Below are positions 1 to 11,735 of a stretch of DNA of 64,000 nt, piece by piece. The DNA is from Tubulanus polymorphus (lineage: Eukaryota; Nemertea; Palaeonemertea; Tubulaniformes; Tubulanidae): positions 911,001-975,000 of the forward strand of contig NC_134025.1 of assembly GCF_964204645.1 (NCBI RefSeq). The letters run 5' to 3'. The notes under the pieces were generated by a model, which was not told the origin of the DNA, made no database searches, and saw only the letters and a list, made by a program, of their open reading frames with translations. How positions within the stretch are numbered: position 1 is the first letter of the stretch; the number at the start of each line of letters is the position of its first letter. The position numbers and the translations under genes are program-made.

Positions 1-477
1 GGTTAATTAAACTGGGGGGTCGCTGGTTTAATGAATTCACTATCAATTGAGACATGTCCCTGTGCTTGAAACTAAATTACTAAAGGAGCACTAACAGCAG
101 GCTCCGAGTGTCTAAACGGCAATAATAACGATGATGATCAAATCGACGGTCGCAGAGCAGAGTAAGACTTGGACTAATATAGGAGTAGAGTAATGAATGA
201 ATGAATGAAACGAGTGTCTGTCAACCGGTTAAAAACTACAGATATATATTCATCTGATAAATTACTTCAACCCCAATATTCACCCAACAGTATTTCATAA
301 ACATCACTTACTGTTCGTTTACGCTTATCGATGTTTATAGATCATATTTATAATTAGTAAACATGATTTTAGCGCTTCATATTTGCAAACAAATTCCACG
401 CATGCGCACAACAATGTGATGCCGTTGCGTTTAGATGCAATCGGGAATAGTCGGACTTTCAATTCAAATTAAAGTTC

Positions 478-860
478 GGTGGCGCAGAATTTGACAGGCG
501 ACCAGTCTACGGTTAGGCTAACATGGTTTTCCTGAGCCTGGACTGGTTGGCTGTTGATGATGAACTTGTATCCGGATGACATCCGGAGGATCGCGTGATC
601 GATGAAAGAGTGTAATTGGAGACATCCAGACGCGTCCGGATTGAATAGAGTCCGAGTCCAGATTGATCCTGATGTTGAATTAGACTGTACAGGGGTGTCC
701 CGGGTTCCAATCCAGTAATTACTGACACTTATTCAGAGTGGTCCTCCTAATGCTGAATGGAGGATGTACATGGGTGTCCCGGGTTCGAACCCAATAATTA
801 CTGAAAGTGGTTCTGGAATCTGGCCCTGATGCTGAATAGAGGATGTACTGTGGCGTCAAG
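478..860. repeat. dispersed repeat fragments, tRNA-like box B motifs
   Basis: Two or three degenerate units follow one another, each with the phrase GGTGTCCCGGGTTC.AA.CC (box-B-like) followed by AATTACTGA and a CCTGATGCTGAAT-type segment. Related units recur at 31716-31860. The left edge (478-520, GGTGGCGCAGAATTTGACAG) matches one terminal arm of the fold-back element at 32028-32212 in opposite orientation, so part of this stretch is a broken copy of that element. No gene is seen here. Confidence 0.55.
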
Positions 861-1048
861 TGCTGCCCCTAAACATATCGCTGATGGTGAATATATGAAC
901 TAACTTATTACTCGCGCGCCGCAGCAGGAAAATTGAACTATCAGTTAGTTCACAAATTTACCGCCTATGATACACATAGGGGCAGCACCTTACAGTTAAA
1001 AACAGAATTGAATAGATTCATAATTAAGAGTGAGAGCCATCACAGAAC

Positions 1049-1122
1049 CGGTGGAGGAACTGGGACCGGAGGAGGAGCTGGGACCGGTGGAGGAACCGGA
1101 AAAGGTGGGGGGAACCGGGTTC
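1049..1122. repeat. 18-bp GC-rich minisatellite
   Basis: About four copies of an 18-bp unit, ACCGGTGGAGGAACTGGG with variants. It reads as a Gly/Thr-rich peptide on + only because the unit is a multiple of three. There are no codon-like or splice features around it, so I treat it as a simple array. Confidence 0.7.
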
Positions 1123-1397
1123 ACTCACTCACACTACCGATCACAATTTTGGGCTACTGTTATTGGCGTTTCAAATTATGCCCTCTGAAATAACATCCAT
1201 CATCTGAAACATTTCCGTATGGCCAAAATTCTTGTTTTAAACATGGGTCAGTGGTGCTGTAATCTTTTTCCTAAATTCATGATCCACTAAAATTATTTCA
1301 TCTTCAAATCAATATCACCGAGTAAGCCAACCCCTCATCACAATCTGAAATATTAAAAAAAAGAAAACGACTTGGGGCAAATTATCAAAAGCGAATT

Positions 1398-1475
1398 TAA
1401 GCGGTGGCAGGACTCGAAGCTGTGGTCTCTGGTTTACCAGGCGGGAATTCTAACCACTAGACCATAGATCTTGGT
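1398..1475 (-). repeat. degenerate tRNA-like sequence (tRNA-derived repeat)
   Basis: The minus strand reads a box-A-like TGGTCTAGTGGTTAG and, about 35 nt on, a box-B-like CTTCGAGTCC, the layout of a tRNA of the Gly/Glu/Asp type. The T-stem pairs only at about three of five positions and no clean anticodon arm forms, so this is a tRNA-derived repeat or pseudogene rather than a working tRNA. Confidence 0.45.
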
Positions 1476-1752
1476 AACCACTCGGGTGTGTAAGTTTGTC
1501 TCGTATGTGATTTTGTATGTGTTCAGTTTGCTTAAATTCGATTTTCAGAATGAATCTTAAACAGTTTGTTAACGGATTAAGTTAAACAGATAACTGGGGT
1601 AAACTGAGGACACATCAGTGGAATATTAATTGAATTTGCGTGGATTCGCACCAAATGGAATTTTTTGTGGCGTTGATCAGGTTCGAATCCCATCAGAAAA
1701 TGATTTTCTAAACTTGGCGGTAATATTGGTACTTCTCATTGGCCAGGATCAG

Positions 1753-1777
1753 TGACGTCACACTGTCAGTATAAAAA
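1753..1777 (+). promoter_or_regulatory. CRE plus TATA-box promoter
   Basis: A perfect palindromic cAMP-response element TGACGTCA (1753-1760) lies just upstream of TATAAAAA (1770-1777). About 25-30 nt downstream is a pyrimidine tract (CCTCTTTCC, 1792-1800), a plausible start site with a TOP-like 5' end. A donor CAG|GTGAGC follows at 1819/1820, giving a leader exon of about 20-25 nt. The sites are seen; their function and linkage to the downstream gene are inferred from order and strand. Confidence 0.6.
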
Positions 1778-2444
1778 CTCAGGTCACCTGATCCTCTTTC
1801 CAGTTCGGCCATTTTTCAGGTGAGCAAACGTCGTCCATTTTATTTAATTCTTTCGATCAAATTTATTTATCAATCTTACTTGTAAGTTTTATACATATAG
1901 ACCTTAGGTTTCGCATACGGCTTTATGTAAGACAATTTCAAGAGTTCCGAAAGTTCGGATTATATCATATAGGTGTTTAATTATGACATTTCCATTTTGA
2001 CTTTCCTTTTGCTCTAAATTGTCCAAATGGTGTTTTTAACATTTAGAAGTAAATTTCAACATTTGATTTGCAATTTCGCTCTCGTAATAATGAAGACGTT
2101 ATTGTGATTTTATTGAGGAAATTTATTAATTTTATTTATGAAATTTTCGGAAGCAGTTTTTCTGGTGTTCAGATCTACGCGGTAAAGCGGCTAGTTGACA
2201 TGCCTAGGTGTAATACACAGACAGCTCAGTCTATTGAACCATGACTCGAATCCATAGAAACCTTTCATTCGAAGCGTCGTTCAACTTAATCCTGCTGGCT
2301 TCTATATCTATTATTAAGAAAATAATGATAAAATAATTTAATGTTAATTATTATTATTACTTAATAGAAACTCGATTTAGCTATTTCTTAGAATCAATAA
2401 TTTTCGATTTTCTTGATTTTAATAAGATTGTTTTTACATTGCAG

Positions 2445-5400
2445 TAGCAGCAGCAGCATCAACAGCAGCAGTTAAAAAAGCAACAGTTATAAAAGCAACA
2501 GCAGCAGTACAACGACAACTACAACAATTACAACTTCAACAATTAAAACTTGAACTTCAACTTTGAATATGTCTACAAAATATGACCTTTTTTCGGGACT
2601 GTTGAAGCTGGTTCGCGCCGAGGTGCTGACGCTCGACCCTGAAACCCTCGGCGCGTTTTTTGATTTGAGTAAGTACAAAGTCTACTTCATCAATCTCAAT
2701 CTGGGGTATCTCAAATTCTCGATTATTTTTCATGAACATCTCAAATTATTTGATTTCCAACATCCGAAATTATTTGATCTCAAATTCACAATCACAATTA
2801 TTTTATCTCAAATCTCCGCATTATTTGATTTCCTAAATCTCAAATTGTCTAAATCTCAATTATTTCGAATATCATCAATTAAAAAATCTAATATCATCTA
2901 ATGTCAATTTCTTTCAATACTCTTTTTAATTTTGGAAAACTCTCAAACTTAATTGAATTTGCTATCGAATCTATGGTGAATTAAGTTTGAATTGAATTGA
3001 ATTGAATAGTGAGTAGAGGCTCTGGTGGATGAGAATTAACTCGAGGAAGTAACTTCATTTCCTGGTTTCGGTTCCAAATATTGTCCAAATTGTGAAATGT
3101 TCATCATGTTATTCATATTCCAGTCAATAGAGATAAGTTACAACATAAATTATTTAAACTGTGTAGGCTTCCAGACCAATGCATTTCATAGAAAATCCTG
3201 ATTTATGTTTAATAAATCAAGGTAACTGGACTGCGCGGTTCAGTCCATTTAGTCAGGAAGCAGACTGCAGTTTAGTCCTTATTTTAATCAGTAACCGGAC
3301 TGTGGTGTAGTCCATATTTTAGTCAATAACTGTACTACCGTTTAATCCATATTTTAGTCAATAACTGGACTGCGGTGTAGTCCATGTTTTAGTGGACTAC
3401 GGTTTAGTCCATATTTTAGTCAATAACTGGACTGCGGTGTAGTCCATATTTTAGTCCATATTTTAGTCAATAACTGGACTGCGGTTTAGTTGATAGTTTA
3501 GTCAGGAACCGCACGGCTGTTTAGTTCATATCCAGATACCCGTCACATTATGGGACCAACTTTTTAGATACCGCTGAAAAGTAGCACTAGTATTTACGTT
3601 ACTTTCGTTTTTCTCTGCGACTCCAGGATCCGAAAACATGTGATTTTCTTTTTTTATTAATCATTCATCAACCGTCAGGAAATTCAGGATCACTATTTTT
3701 GATTGATTGGTTAAACTTTATTCCTCGTATCTCAAGGTAGTTGCTCAAAACAGTTTGAGATCCTGAGATTATGGCAGGAAGGAGGTACATCTCGCCACTG
3801 CTATCATGAGCTTATCTGTGAACTAGTCTCAAGCCGCACCCACTCAATGTTTATACTAGATCTAAACTGATGTTTGATACAAATGTCGTTCACTAACTGG
3901 GCTCATAGTCAGAATCTTCATCGTCTAATTGTTGGCGAATCCTAGATATTGTGGCCTTGCGGCAAATACAGTTTGCACACGATTTATTTTGTAATGGATT
4001 CATTATTACGGTCAAAGGTTGGCACCTTGTTAGGTACTGAGTCTTATACAGTGAGTTTACTCAGTATCCGGACCACAGTTTACTCAGTATCCGGACCACA
4101 GTTTACTCAGTATCCAGACCACAGTTTACTCAGCATCCGGATGACAGTTTACTCAGTATCCGGACCACAGTTTACTCAGTATCCGGATCACAGTTTACTC
4201 AGTATCCGGATCACAGTTTACTCAGTATCCGGACCACAGTTTACTCAGTATCCGGATTACAGTTTACTCAGTATCCGGACCACAGTTTACTCAGTATCCG
4301 GATCACAGTTTACTCAGTATCCGGACCACAGTTTACTCAGTATCCGGACCACAGTTTACTCAGTATCCGGATTACAGTTTAGTCAGTAACGGAACTGTGT
4401 GATTCATTTCGTTCTGAGACCAGATATTATCAAACTTCCTCTAGCTGTTCTTCAGATAATCTTCACCCGTCAAGGGATTCGAACCCACTACGCTAAAGCT
4501 GTTCGCCGAATCTCTTGACCTCGCGAGTCGTTACTAGCTGACCAGAATCCGGTTGTACCAATCACAGCGCTTGTTACAAACGATATTAGGCTTCTGTTGG
4601 AATTCCCGATAAATGGACCAATCAGCGAACAAGGAAGTATTTCGCAAGTCGATATATGACGTCATGCGCAACAGCGCCAGTAATGAAATCACGCGTCGTG
4701 AAGCCAGGGGGGCTGGTGGAAGCGAGTTCGGGAGTGATACCAGACCCCTGGCAAGCGAGGATGTCTTCAGATAGGCCTACCTTTTGACTTAATGTTTTAT
4801 TTTTCAGAATTCTTTTATTTTCTTGAAGCCATAAAAAGTATTTCCTCTACCGTTATCCAGGCCTGACATTTATCTAGGTCTATCCTGTTTTACACCTTAC
4901 AAGTTCGACAGGGACATTTCATATTGTTTTTTCTGTAAACGGCTGCAGCTGTATTTATAGTGAATTATTCCACTGAATAATTCTATACTTGAAGGGTAAG
5001 TAGTGATTATTTGAAATACTTAATGAATTCATGTGATATAGGCCTAATTCTAAATATCGTTTATTGTTCGCTGTATAATGACGTTTGATTTTTATAGACA
5101 AAAATCTTATTATAATTTGTAGTGAATGGATTTGATTGTATGAAGTTGCAGCAGTGGACAGAGTCGTGTGAAATGGTTTTTACCCCTGGTGGTTGTTTCT
5201 AAAGGTACAGCAACAGACAGTGTCGTGCGAAATGGTTTGCACCCCTAGTGGTAGTTTCTGAAGGTACAGCATGATTGTACAGCAGCGGGCAGTGTCGAGT
5301 GAAATGGATCTTACCCCGGCAGTTGTTTCTGAAAGTAAAAGTTTAAGTTTTTTGATTGATGATGAAAATACAGAAAATACAGAAGAAATTTGAATGAAAT

Positions 5401-8400
5401 TTTTTGTGTCCTTTTTCTGTTTGTCATGAAATGGAAATGAACTAGACTTACTTAGCAAAAACCATATGGAAATGTGCAGTACTCTAAGGAAATACTGTGT
5501 ATCACAATTTTTCGAAATAAAATTCGGTGAAAATTCATATTACAAAAACATATTTTCAAACGTATCGCATTTTGATGGATTTTTTGCCCTTAATGATACT
5601 GTAGACTTCACTTAAACTGGTAGACGGTCTATACCTGGTATAATCTGTTCAATTCGATGAAATAAAGATGAAATGTTGTTTTTCAATACATATGTTTTGC
5701 CTTTTATGGTATATTGCTCTGTTCGATGATAATAATAACAATAATATTATGTGTCTAATATAGCCCTAAATCCAGCTGCTGCTCAGAGCGCTTTACATTT
5801 TCGGTTTTATTGCCCCAGCCATTTAATAGTCTCCTGGGGCCGGTTCCATAGTCGAGACTTAAGTCCAAAAGTGGTCTTAAATCTTAAGACTGATCTTAAG
5901 CTGTTAGATTAGCTATATAACTAAAATTGTCTTAGACTAGTCTTAAGTCTAAGCCATGACTATGGACCCGCCCCTGGGGAGAAGCAACATCCGAACAGCC
6001 GCTAGGCGCTCAGGGGTCATCTATCGGGCCAGGTACCCATTTACTTCTGGGTGGAGAGAGGAAATGAGGATAAGTGTCTTGCCGGGGACGCAATGGTAAT
6101 GTACAGGGTTCAAATCCATGATGACCTGGTTTCCCAGAATGCTTCCCATATCCCGTTAATGTTCACTTCATTTCCGTTTATTATCTGCCTGAACCGGTAA
6201 ACTGTAATGGCTGTTCGCCTATATTATAGAATACGTGTATGTACTATCAACCTTCTATCTCTGTTAGCAAAAATACATAAAAACATGAGAACATCTTTAT
6301 GTATTTTTACTGTTAGTGATTAGGCCTTATGTTCTATTAATGCACACGCATGACTTAAACTGGTCATAATTTCCATTATGAAAATGGGATAAAGAAACAT
6401 TAAGTTTGTAGGGTATGACCCTTGGAAAATTTTGGTGGTAATTTTTCTGACTGAAAGTGACGTCCTATGCAAATGAGCTAATTTGCATAAATTATAATCG
6501 GTTACCTTTTTATTTGATAACCCCCTAAATTTCATGTATCAAAATGAACAAATCGGGTATCTAGCCTCAGCTAACAGCTGACATTGGAATATTCAATGTC
6601 TACGGTCAGAAATATAAATTATATGGGTAATTATAATTAGAAAATGAGCTAATAATTAAATCACGTGACCTTTCAAACGCAAAAAACTCAATGATTTTGA
6701 ATAGCAACACCACAAAAACGCAGCATAAAAACAAACTAACGGGCGCTGCCATTTAATCAAGCCGTCTAGCCGCAGGTTCTCTGCTGAATTCTATGCGAAA
6801 AACTAAAAATAAAACTGCTATAAGAAATGTCGACGAAAGTCGACAGGGCACAGTACGACCTGAAATAATCTGTAGACGAAAGTGGACTGGGCTCTGAAAG
6901 AGTTATAGAAGAAATTTGGGGATTCACTACATGGTCAGATTGTATAAAATACAAAGAACTTGATAATCACGTGATTATTACACTCACTAAGTCACGTGAT
7001 CACATCTCTCTGATTCTCTGTTCACTTCCAGTACGCAAACGGATCTTATTTAAAGTTGCTTTGCTGGTTTTCAAGTGCCTCCATAACTTGGCACCCTCTT
7101 ACCTCTCCAGCCTGTTAACAGTTTACAGACCAGTGCGAACACTTTGTTCCGAGTCGCAGAACCTTCTGTTAGTCAAATCATGTCGTCTTAGGTCATTCGG
7201 CGGACGCGCATTTGAGACATTTGCACCTACAGTGTGGAACTCCCTTCCGCAACCTCTCCGTGATATTGACTCTCTGCCAGCATTCAAAGCACAGCTCAAG
7301 ACATTTCTGTTCAGGTTATCATCTTCGTCTGGAGAGCGCCTTTGATAATCGCCCTGCTATTTACAAGGCGCTATAGAAATTTACAATCCTATCCTATCCT
7401 ATCCTATCCTAATTTTGACCGCTATTAGGTTCAATAAATCTTTTCATCAATTGATTTTTGCAATTCTTACAAACCCGGTGCAACTGTAGCAGTTTAGGCG
7501 GAGGCTACTGTATGGTGAATATCAGCTGAAATGGCTGTGCATGGAATTTTGTTGATCTGAATAAATGAATGGCTGCTGTACGATGAATTATACATTCTAG
7601 GTGAGTTATGTAATGAATATGTGGAGTACCAATAGGCCTATTGCTGACAATGAATATTCTATTGGGAAAAATGAATTACAGCCATTTATGTTGATAGTGA
7701 AATATTGTTCTTCAAAATGAATGTATTATATTTGTAGCGAGTGTTGTTTCTGAAGGTGCAGTAGTGGGCAGTGTTGTGTGAAATGGTTTTTACTGGTTTT
7801 AGATTCAGCGAAGTGAAATTATTTGTGTCGTTTTTCTGTTTTAATTCATGCTGTAAATAGTTTAAACAATAAAATCAAAAAAAAATCAGTCATATTTTTA
7901 TCTTCATTTTTGAGAAAATTCAGAAGAAAATATAATATGTTCACACTTGCCTCATGTTCAGAGGAAATGAAATGTAAGTTCTCCCACTTACCGTGGATGG
8001 AGTGTGGCCCTGTATGCAATAAAAAAGTGTTCTACAAAATAATTGAATACATTTCTGAAGTTTGGACTCATTTTTTACTCGTCCATTTGAAAAGTAATTA
8101 CTGAATAAAAGGAATTATCAATTAATTTTTTGTTGATACAGCGCGACATCTGTTGTTTTAAATTAGATCTTTTATCGTTGCAAAGTTTCCACTTCAATTG
8201 GTTGATAAATGAAAAGTTATCATGCGTGTTATTCCAAAGAGGTTCCCAGATTTTGAAACCAGGGTCATGGGTAACAATTCCATTCATTATAATGTATAGT
8301 TTTTGTCACCTGGAACCTGGTACATCATCACCCCAGAAAAAAAATCAAGTGTATTTTTGATTCATGATTTGCTACCAAAATTGATTGTCAAGGTAATGGT

Positions 8401-9669
8401 AGGATGTAATTTATTACAATCAGTAGTTCCATTAATGGATTAACAAAAGTGTACCCGTCCACATACAGGGTTGGTTCTGAAATATGTAAGTATATAAGAC
8501 ATAAAATGTGTATTGAAAGATTCAATCATCAGCCTCACTGATAATATACTGTCGACTTATCGTTATTATGTAATGGATGATGCAAATCATGAAAGGGGTT
8601 AAAAGTGTAGTTACAACGGAGTTAGTTGTACAACCGTATCGTACAACCAGTGACATGATCACTTCTCGCAAAATAAGCTTACGATCGCTTCCAAACGTTC
8701 AAATGACCCTTCTTACCCAACTCTCTTCGTTTTTTCCATCACATCACATTCAACTATTGGATAACTGCATTATTTTATAGGTTACTATTTACAAATATGA
8801 TAATTATATGCGAACATGTCATTTATGTGTAATATGCATGATCCTTAATGTTTTTTTTTTTCATTCCAGATTTGGATATAATTGAAAATATTATGAAAGA
8901 CCAGTCTGAAGCAGCCCGCAGAGCACTTCCGGGATTGAAAAACGTTTACAAAAGGTGCGTTGCAAATATCTGCGGGCCTAAGGAGCCAACTCCTCCTAAA
9001 ATAATTCCACCATTTGAGTTGGTTCCTTTGCAGGAGGTGGACCCTGCTTCTCCCGTAAATGTGGAGCAGGAGGTCGCCCCTGCAGTGGTGACCCCGACAG
9101 AGGCGCCACAGCTTCAGACGCCTTCACTGCGTCGGTCGCCCCGTCGAAAGACAAAAGATATAAATTACGCAATAGGTACGGGGCGTCCGAAAACAAAAAA
9201 GAAAGGCAAGCGTGCCGCTCATCCTCTTCCACCGAAACAGCTCAACTTTGAAGAGGAGAGCAGTGATGAGGATCTCGCCAATCCTGGAGCACAAACACCA
9301 CCACCACCAGGGCCCGCAACACCTCCACCACTTCACGCAACACCTCCACCACTTCACGCAACACCTCCACCACCTCCACCACCGCCATCTAAGACTAAGA
9401 CTAAGAGTAAGAAAAGACAAACTAAAAAAAGAGCACTTGAAGAAGATGAAGAAGAAGATGATGATGATGATATTTTTGTAACGCCCGCCCAGGCTTCGAC
9501 ATCGGGCGCTCCAGCGGGGGCACCACCTTCCCCCGCTGTCGAGCTTATCGCGCGCGGCCCTGGTTGGTCTCGTAACATCGATTTTAAAGATCCAATAAGA
9601 ATGCTCCGCGATGTTGAAGGGGCATTTAAAGGTAAATTTCAAATGGTTAAACGTCGGCGAACACAATAG
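2445..9669 (+). CDS. unrecognised Pro-rich, basic/acidic nuclear-type protein, 299 aa
   Basis: Exon model: non-coding leader about 1797-1819; exon 2 at 2445-2668 with the ATG at 2569; exon 3 at 8870-9669 ending TAG. Both coding junctions are phase 1 and the joined CDS is 900 nt with no stop. Exon 2 follows TTGCAG and its 5'UTR is CAG/CAA-rich. The last exon follows a 12-T tract and CATTCCAG. The first ~60 residues look helical and might be a small folded domain. The rest is disordered: SPRRKTK and GRPKTKKKGKR (AT-hook-like, nuclear localisation), an acidic EEESSDEDL casein-kinase-2-like stretch, a Pro-rich block with tandem ATPPPLH units, then a Glu/Asp run and a basic tail ending KRRRTQ. AATAAA lies at 9874. 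The family is not recognised; a chromatin or RNA-binding role is only a guess. Extra exons inside the 6.2-kb intron cannot be excluded. Confidence 0.6.
2700..2900. repeat. degenerate A/T-rich short repeat in intron
   Basis: Roughly ten imperfect copies of a phrase like ATCTCAAATTATTTGAT occur in the first part of the large intron. An open frame runs through it after the donor at 2669, but it is repeat-derived and not counted as coding. Confidence 0.5.
3225..3520. repeat. minisatellite, ~37-bp degenerate unit
   Basis: Repeated phrase ACTGGACTGCGGTGTAGTCC followed by ATATTTTAGTCAATA, about seven to eight imperfect copies with some half units. It lies in the large intron of the gene that ends at 9669. 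Confidence 0.8.
4053..4392. repeat. 23-bp minisatellite, ~14 copies
   Basis: Unit ACTCAGTATCCGGACCACAG plus TTT, very uniform, with single-base variants (GGATCAC, GGATTAC, GGATGAC). The unit is 23 bp, so three units make a 69-bp, 23-residue peptide repeat, and an open frame from 3949 to 4389 passes through it. That frame is a by-product of a unit lacking stops in every frame. Confidence 0.9.
4459..4763 (-). mobile_element. tRNA-related SINE copy with 10-bp target-site duplication
   Basis: Same 305-340-bp family as the three copies at 57018-58002. On the minus strand it runs from CATCCTCGCTTGCCAGG to a tRNA-like 3' region with GGGTTCGAATCCC and ends GACGGGTGAAG. It is flanked by TCTTCAGATA on both sides (4449-4458 and 4764-4773), a clear insertion footprint. 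It carries a small internal deletion (the CGTTTTACC segment of other copies is absent). Confidence 0.8.
5175..5335. repeat. ~70-bp degenerate tandem repeat
   Basis: About two and a half copies of a unit with GGGCAGTGTCG.G.GAAATGG and a CCCC..G.GGTTGTTTCTGA segment. A single further copy is at 7737-7795. Intronic, no coding signal. Confidence 0.6.
5834..5978. mobile_element. fold-back (MITE-like) element
   Basis: Terminal inverted repeats of about 30 bp: CCTGGGGCCGGTTCCATAGTC at the left pairs with GACTATGGACCCGCCCCTGG at the right. The arms continue into CTTAAG-rich inner segments. It has no coding capacity and is nested in a larger dispersed repeat (about 5760-6200) that includes GGGCCAGGTACCCATTTACT. 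Confidence 0.65.
6960..7412 (+). pseudogene. LINE (non-LTR retrotransposon) 3' fragment, ORF2 C-terminus
   Basis: A reading frame at 6971-7345 encodes 124 residues typical of the C-terminal end of CR1/L2-like reverse-transcriptase proteins: LPVRKRILFKVALLVFKC, then LAPSYLSSLL, then GGRAFETFAPTVWNSLPQPL, then FKAQLKTFLF. The stop is followed by GGCGCTATAGAAATTTACA and a terminal (ATCCT)n run at 7387-7411, the usual 3' end of such elements. Endonuclease and the polymerase core are missing, so this is a 5'-truncated, dead copy inside the intron. Confidence 0.8.
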
Positions 9670-9699
9670 TATAATATCAGCCCCTTCACTCGCCATCAC

Positions 9700-10130
9700 C
9701 CGGGCAACAACATCAGCCCAGCACGTCTGCAGATCGGCACTTCTTGAAACTCAGTTTTCCCTTCCTCCTTCGTCGATCTGCAGGTTGCGCAGTGTTAAAT
9801 ATCTGTCAACACTCCTTGAACCAGTGGGCGTGCAGTCCTTCCTTATTTTTATTTGAAAAAAAAATAATGAAAAAATAAAAACCAGACATGTGAATATGGA
9901 TTTTATGGAGTTTTACGGTTAATCTCCAAAAAAATAATTAAAAACTAAAAATGAAAAAAAGTCATTTATCATTTCATCAATTTATTTATTTCTATGGATA
10001 AAATTAGATATTTATCCATCTCATCATTCATTTATATTTTAAATCATTTATTTATTTATTCTTAACATTTTATTTGACTGTACGTCCCACTGTGTTCCAC
10101 ACCATTTCATTACAATACCCGTTTCATTTT
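9700..10130. other. 3' flank of the 9.7-kb gene, A/T-rich
   Basis: Holds the probable 3'UTR (AATAAA at 9874-9879) and then poly-A/T-rich sequence. No further gene or repeat is seen. Confidence 0.5.
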
Positions 10131-10700
10131 CGTTCTCACGATGCTGAAGCATTTACCATCCTTGCTACTACTTCGCATCAGTAATTATCCATACCACCTA
10201 ATTGTGGCAGTAGCCTTCTAAGGAGTCATCAATTCTAATGCTATGGTCAGCCTTTTCAAATGTCTTTCGGGATATAGACCATCCTTGCTACTACAACACC
10301 TTATTAATTAAGGTTCATTTTGCTTCTCACGATGCTGAAGCATTTACCATTCTTGCCACTTATTCCATTGCAACACCTTTTTAATTAAGGTTCATTTTGC
10401 TTCTCACGATGCTGAAGCATTTACCATCCTTGCTACTACTTCCATTACAGTACCTTAATCATTAAGGTTGATTTTGCTTCTCATGATGCTGAAGCATATA
10501 CCATCCTTGCTACTACTTCCATTACAATACCTTAATCATTAAGGTTGATTTTGCTTCTCATGATGCTGAAGCATTTACCATCCTTGCCACTACTTTGCAG
10601 CAGTAGCCATCCATACCACCTAATTGTGGCAGTAGCCTTCTTAGGAGTCATCAATTCTAATGCTATGGTCAGCCTTTTCAAATGTCTTTCGGGATATGCA
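10130..10700. repeat. ~85-bp tandem repeat with a longer outer duplication
   Basis: About five units containing TCACGATGCTGAAGCATTTA, CCATCCTTGCTACTACTTCC and the perfect hairpin CCTTAATCATTAAGG (later copies). A separate ~95-bp segment (CCATACCACCTAATTGTGGC through TGTCTTTCGGGATAT) brackets the array as direct copies at about 10188-10277 and 10607-10698. Confidence 0.8.
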
Positions 10701-10764
10701 GGGAATCAATTCCTACAATAAGTCCTATGGAGTTTGAAAAATGTAGATTTTTCAAATCAAAAAG

Positions 10765-10915
10765 AACAGCTATGATTCACATAATGTGTTTCCTTATCAA
10801 ACTTGGAACATGGAGAAGGAATAGCTATGTTTCACACATAATGCGTTTCCTTATGAAGCTGAAAATAACATGGAGAAGGAACAGCTATGTTTCACATAAT
10901 GCGATTCCTTAGGAA
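10765..10915. repeat. short tandem repeat, ~50-65 bp unit, three copies
   Basis: Phrase GGAACAGCTATGTTTCACAT followed by AATGCGTTTCCTTA occurs three times with small indels. No coding signal. Confidence 0.65.
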
Positions 10916-10919
10916 ACTA

Positions 10920-11525
10920 CATTGAAACAGATTGTTCAATGTTCCATGTTGCCCCCTCCCCCAATACTATGACGTTTATACGTCAAGTGCAAAACCATTA
11001 TATCGTTATTAACATACTTGTTTTTCTAATTACAGAATTAAAGATTAATTTAATATGATGCGAAAACTTGAATGATTGAAATGTTAATATCTAATGCTCA
11101 ACAACGGAGGGAAATCCTTCACATGTGATCGGAAGGATTTAAAATGTTTACTCATAAGGAAAAGGAATATATATTTATATACGTGAGATTGCCTGGATTG
11201 AAAATTGCACAAGAAAGGAAACCACAGCAAAGACTATGGTAATCAATTTCATTACATTTCTTGGGTGTGAAAGTTCACTGGATCAGTGATCTATGCATGA
11301 ATTTACGAGTTCTTAATTGAACATGCAAAAATCTGCAAAAATGCAATGATAAAGAATCTTAGATAAAAAAAGAATAAAATAAAGATCTTGGACTAGAGAA
11401 TTAGTCGTAATCACTTCAGTGATCAGGTTTTATTGATTGATATTGATCTCTACTTATCCTAACAATCACCAGGATGAAGATTTGAGTTTAAGATTCTTGT
11501 TAGATTAATCTGCATCTCTTGTTGA
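10920..11525. other. no gene seen
   Basis: A/T-rich sequence with no convincing open frame, splice-site series or repeat. A short palindromic ATGACGTTTATACGTCAAG occurs at 10969-10987. Confidence 0.4.
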
Positions 11526-11534
11526 AATCAATAA

Positions 11535-11735
11535 GGCATATGAGAGAGCAGGTTCAGGGAGGTATGAGAAAGGAGGTCCAGGGAGGTATGAGAGAGGAGG
11601 TTCAGGGAATATGAGAGTTTATTGAGATATGATAGAGGAGTTTATGGAGATATGATAGAGGAGTTTATGGAGATATGATAGAGGAGTTTATGGAGAGAGA
11701 GAGGAGTTTAAGGAGATATGATAGAGGAGATGGTC
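11535..11735. repeat. purine-rich tandem repeats (GGTATGAGAGAGGAGG and ATATGATAGAGGAG)
   Basis: Two adjoining purine-rich arrays: about three copies of GGTATGAGA.AGGAGGTTCAGG, then about five copies of a ~24-bp unit GAGATATGATAGAGGAGTTTATG. All purines are on +. Confidence 0.75.

Noticed and set aside
933-1193. Gly/Thr-rich 86-residue frame
   Set aside because: Comes from an 18-bp minisatellite with no gene context.
1398-1475. Possible tRNA gene on the minus strand
   Set aside because: T-stem and anticodon stem do not pair well; better explained as a tRNA-derived repeat. The same holds for 41393-41458.
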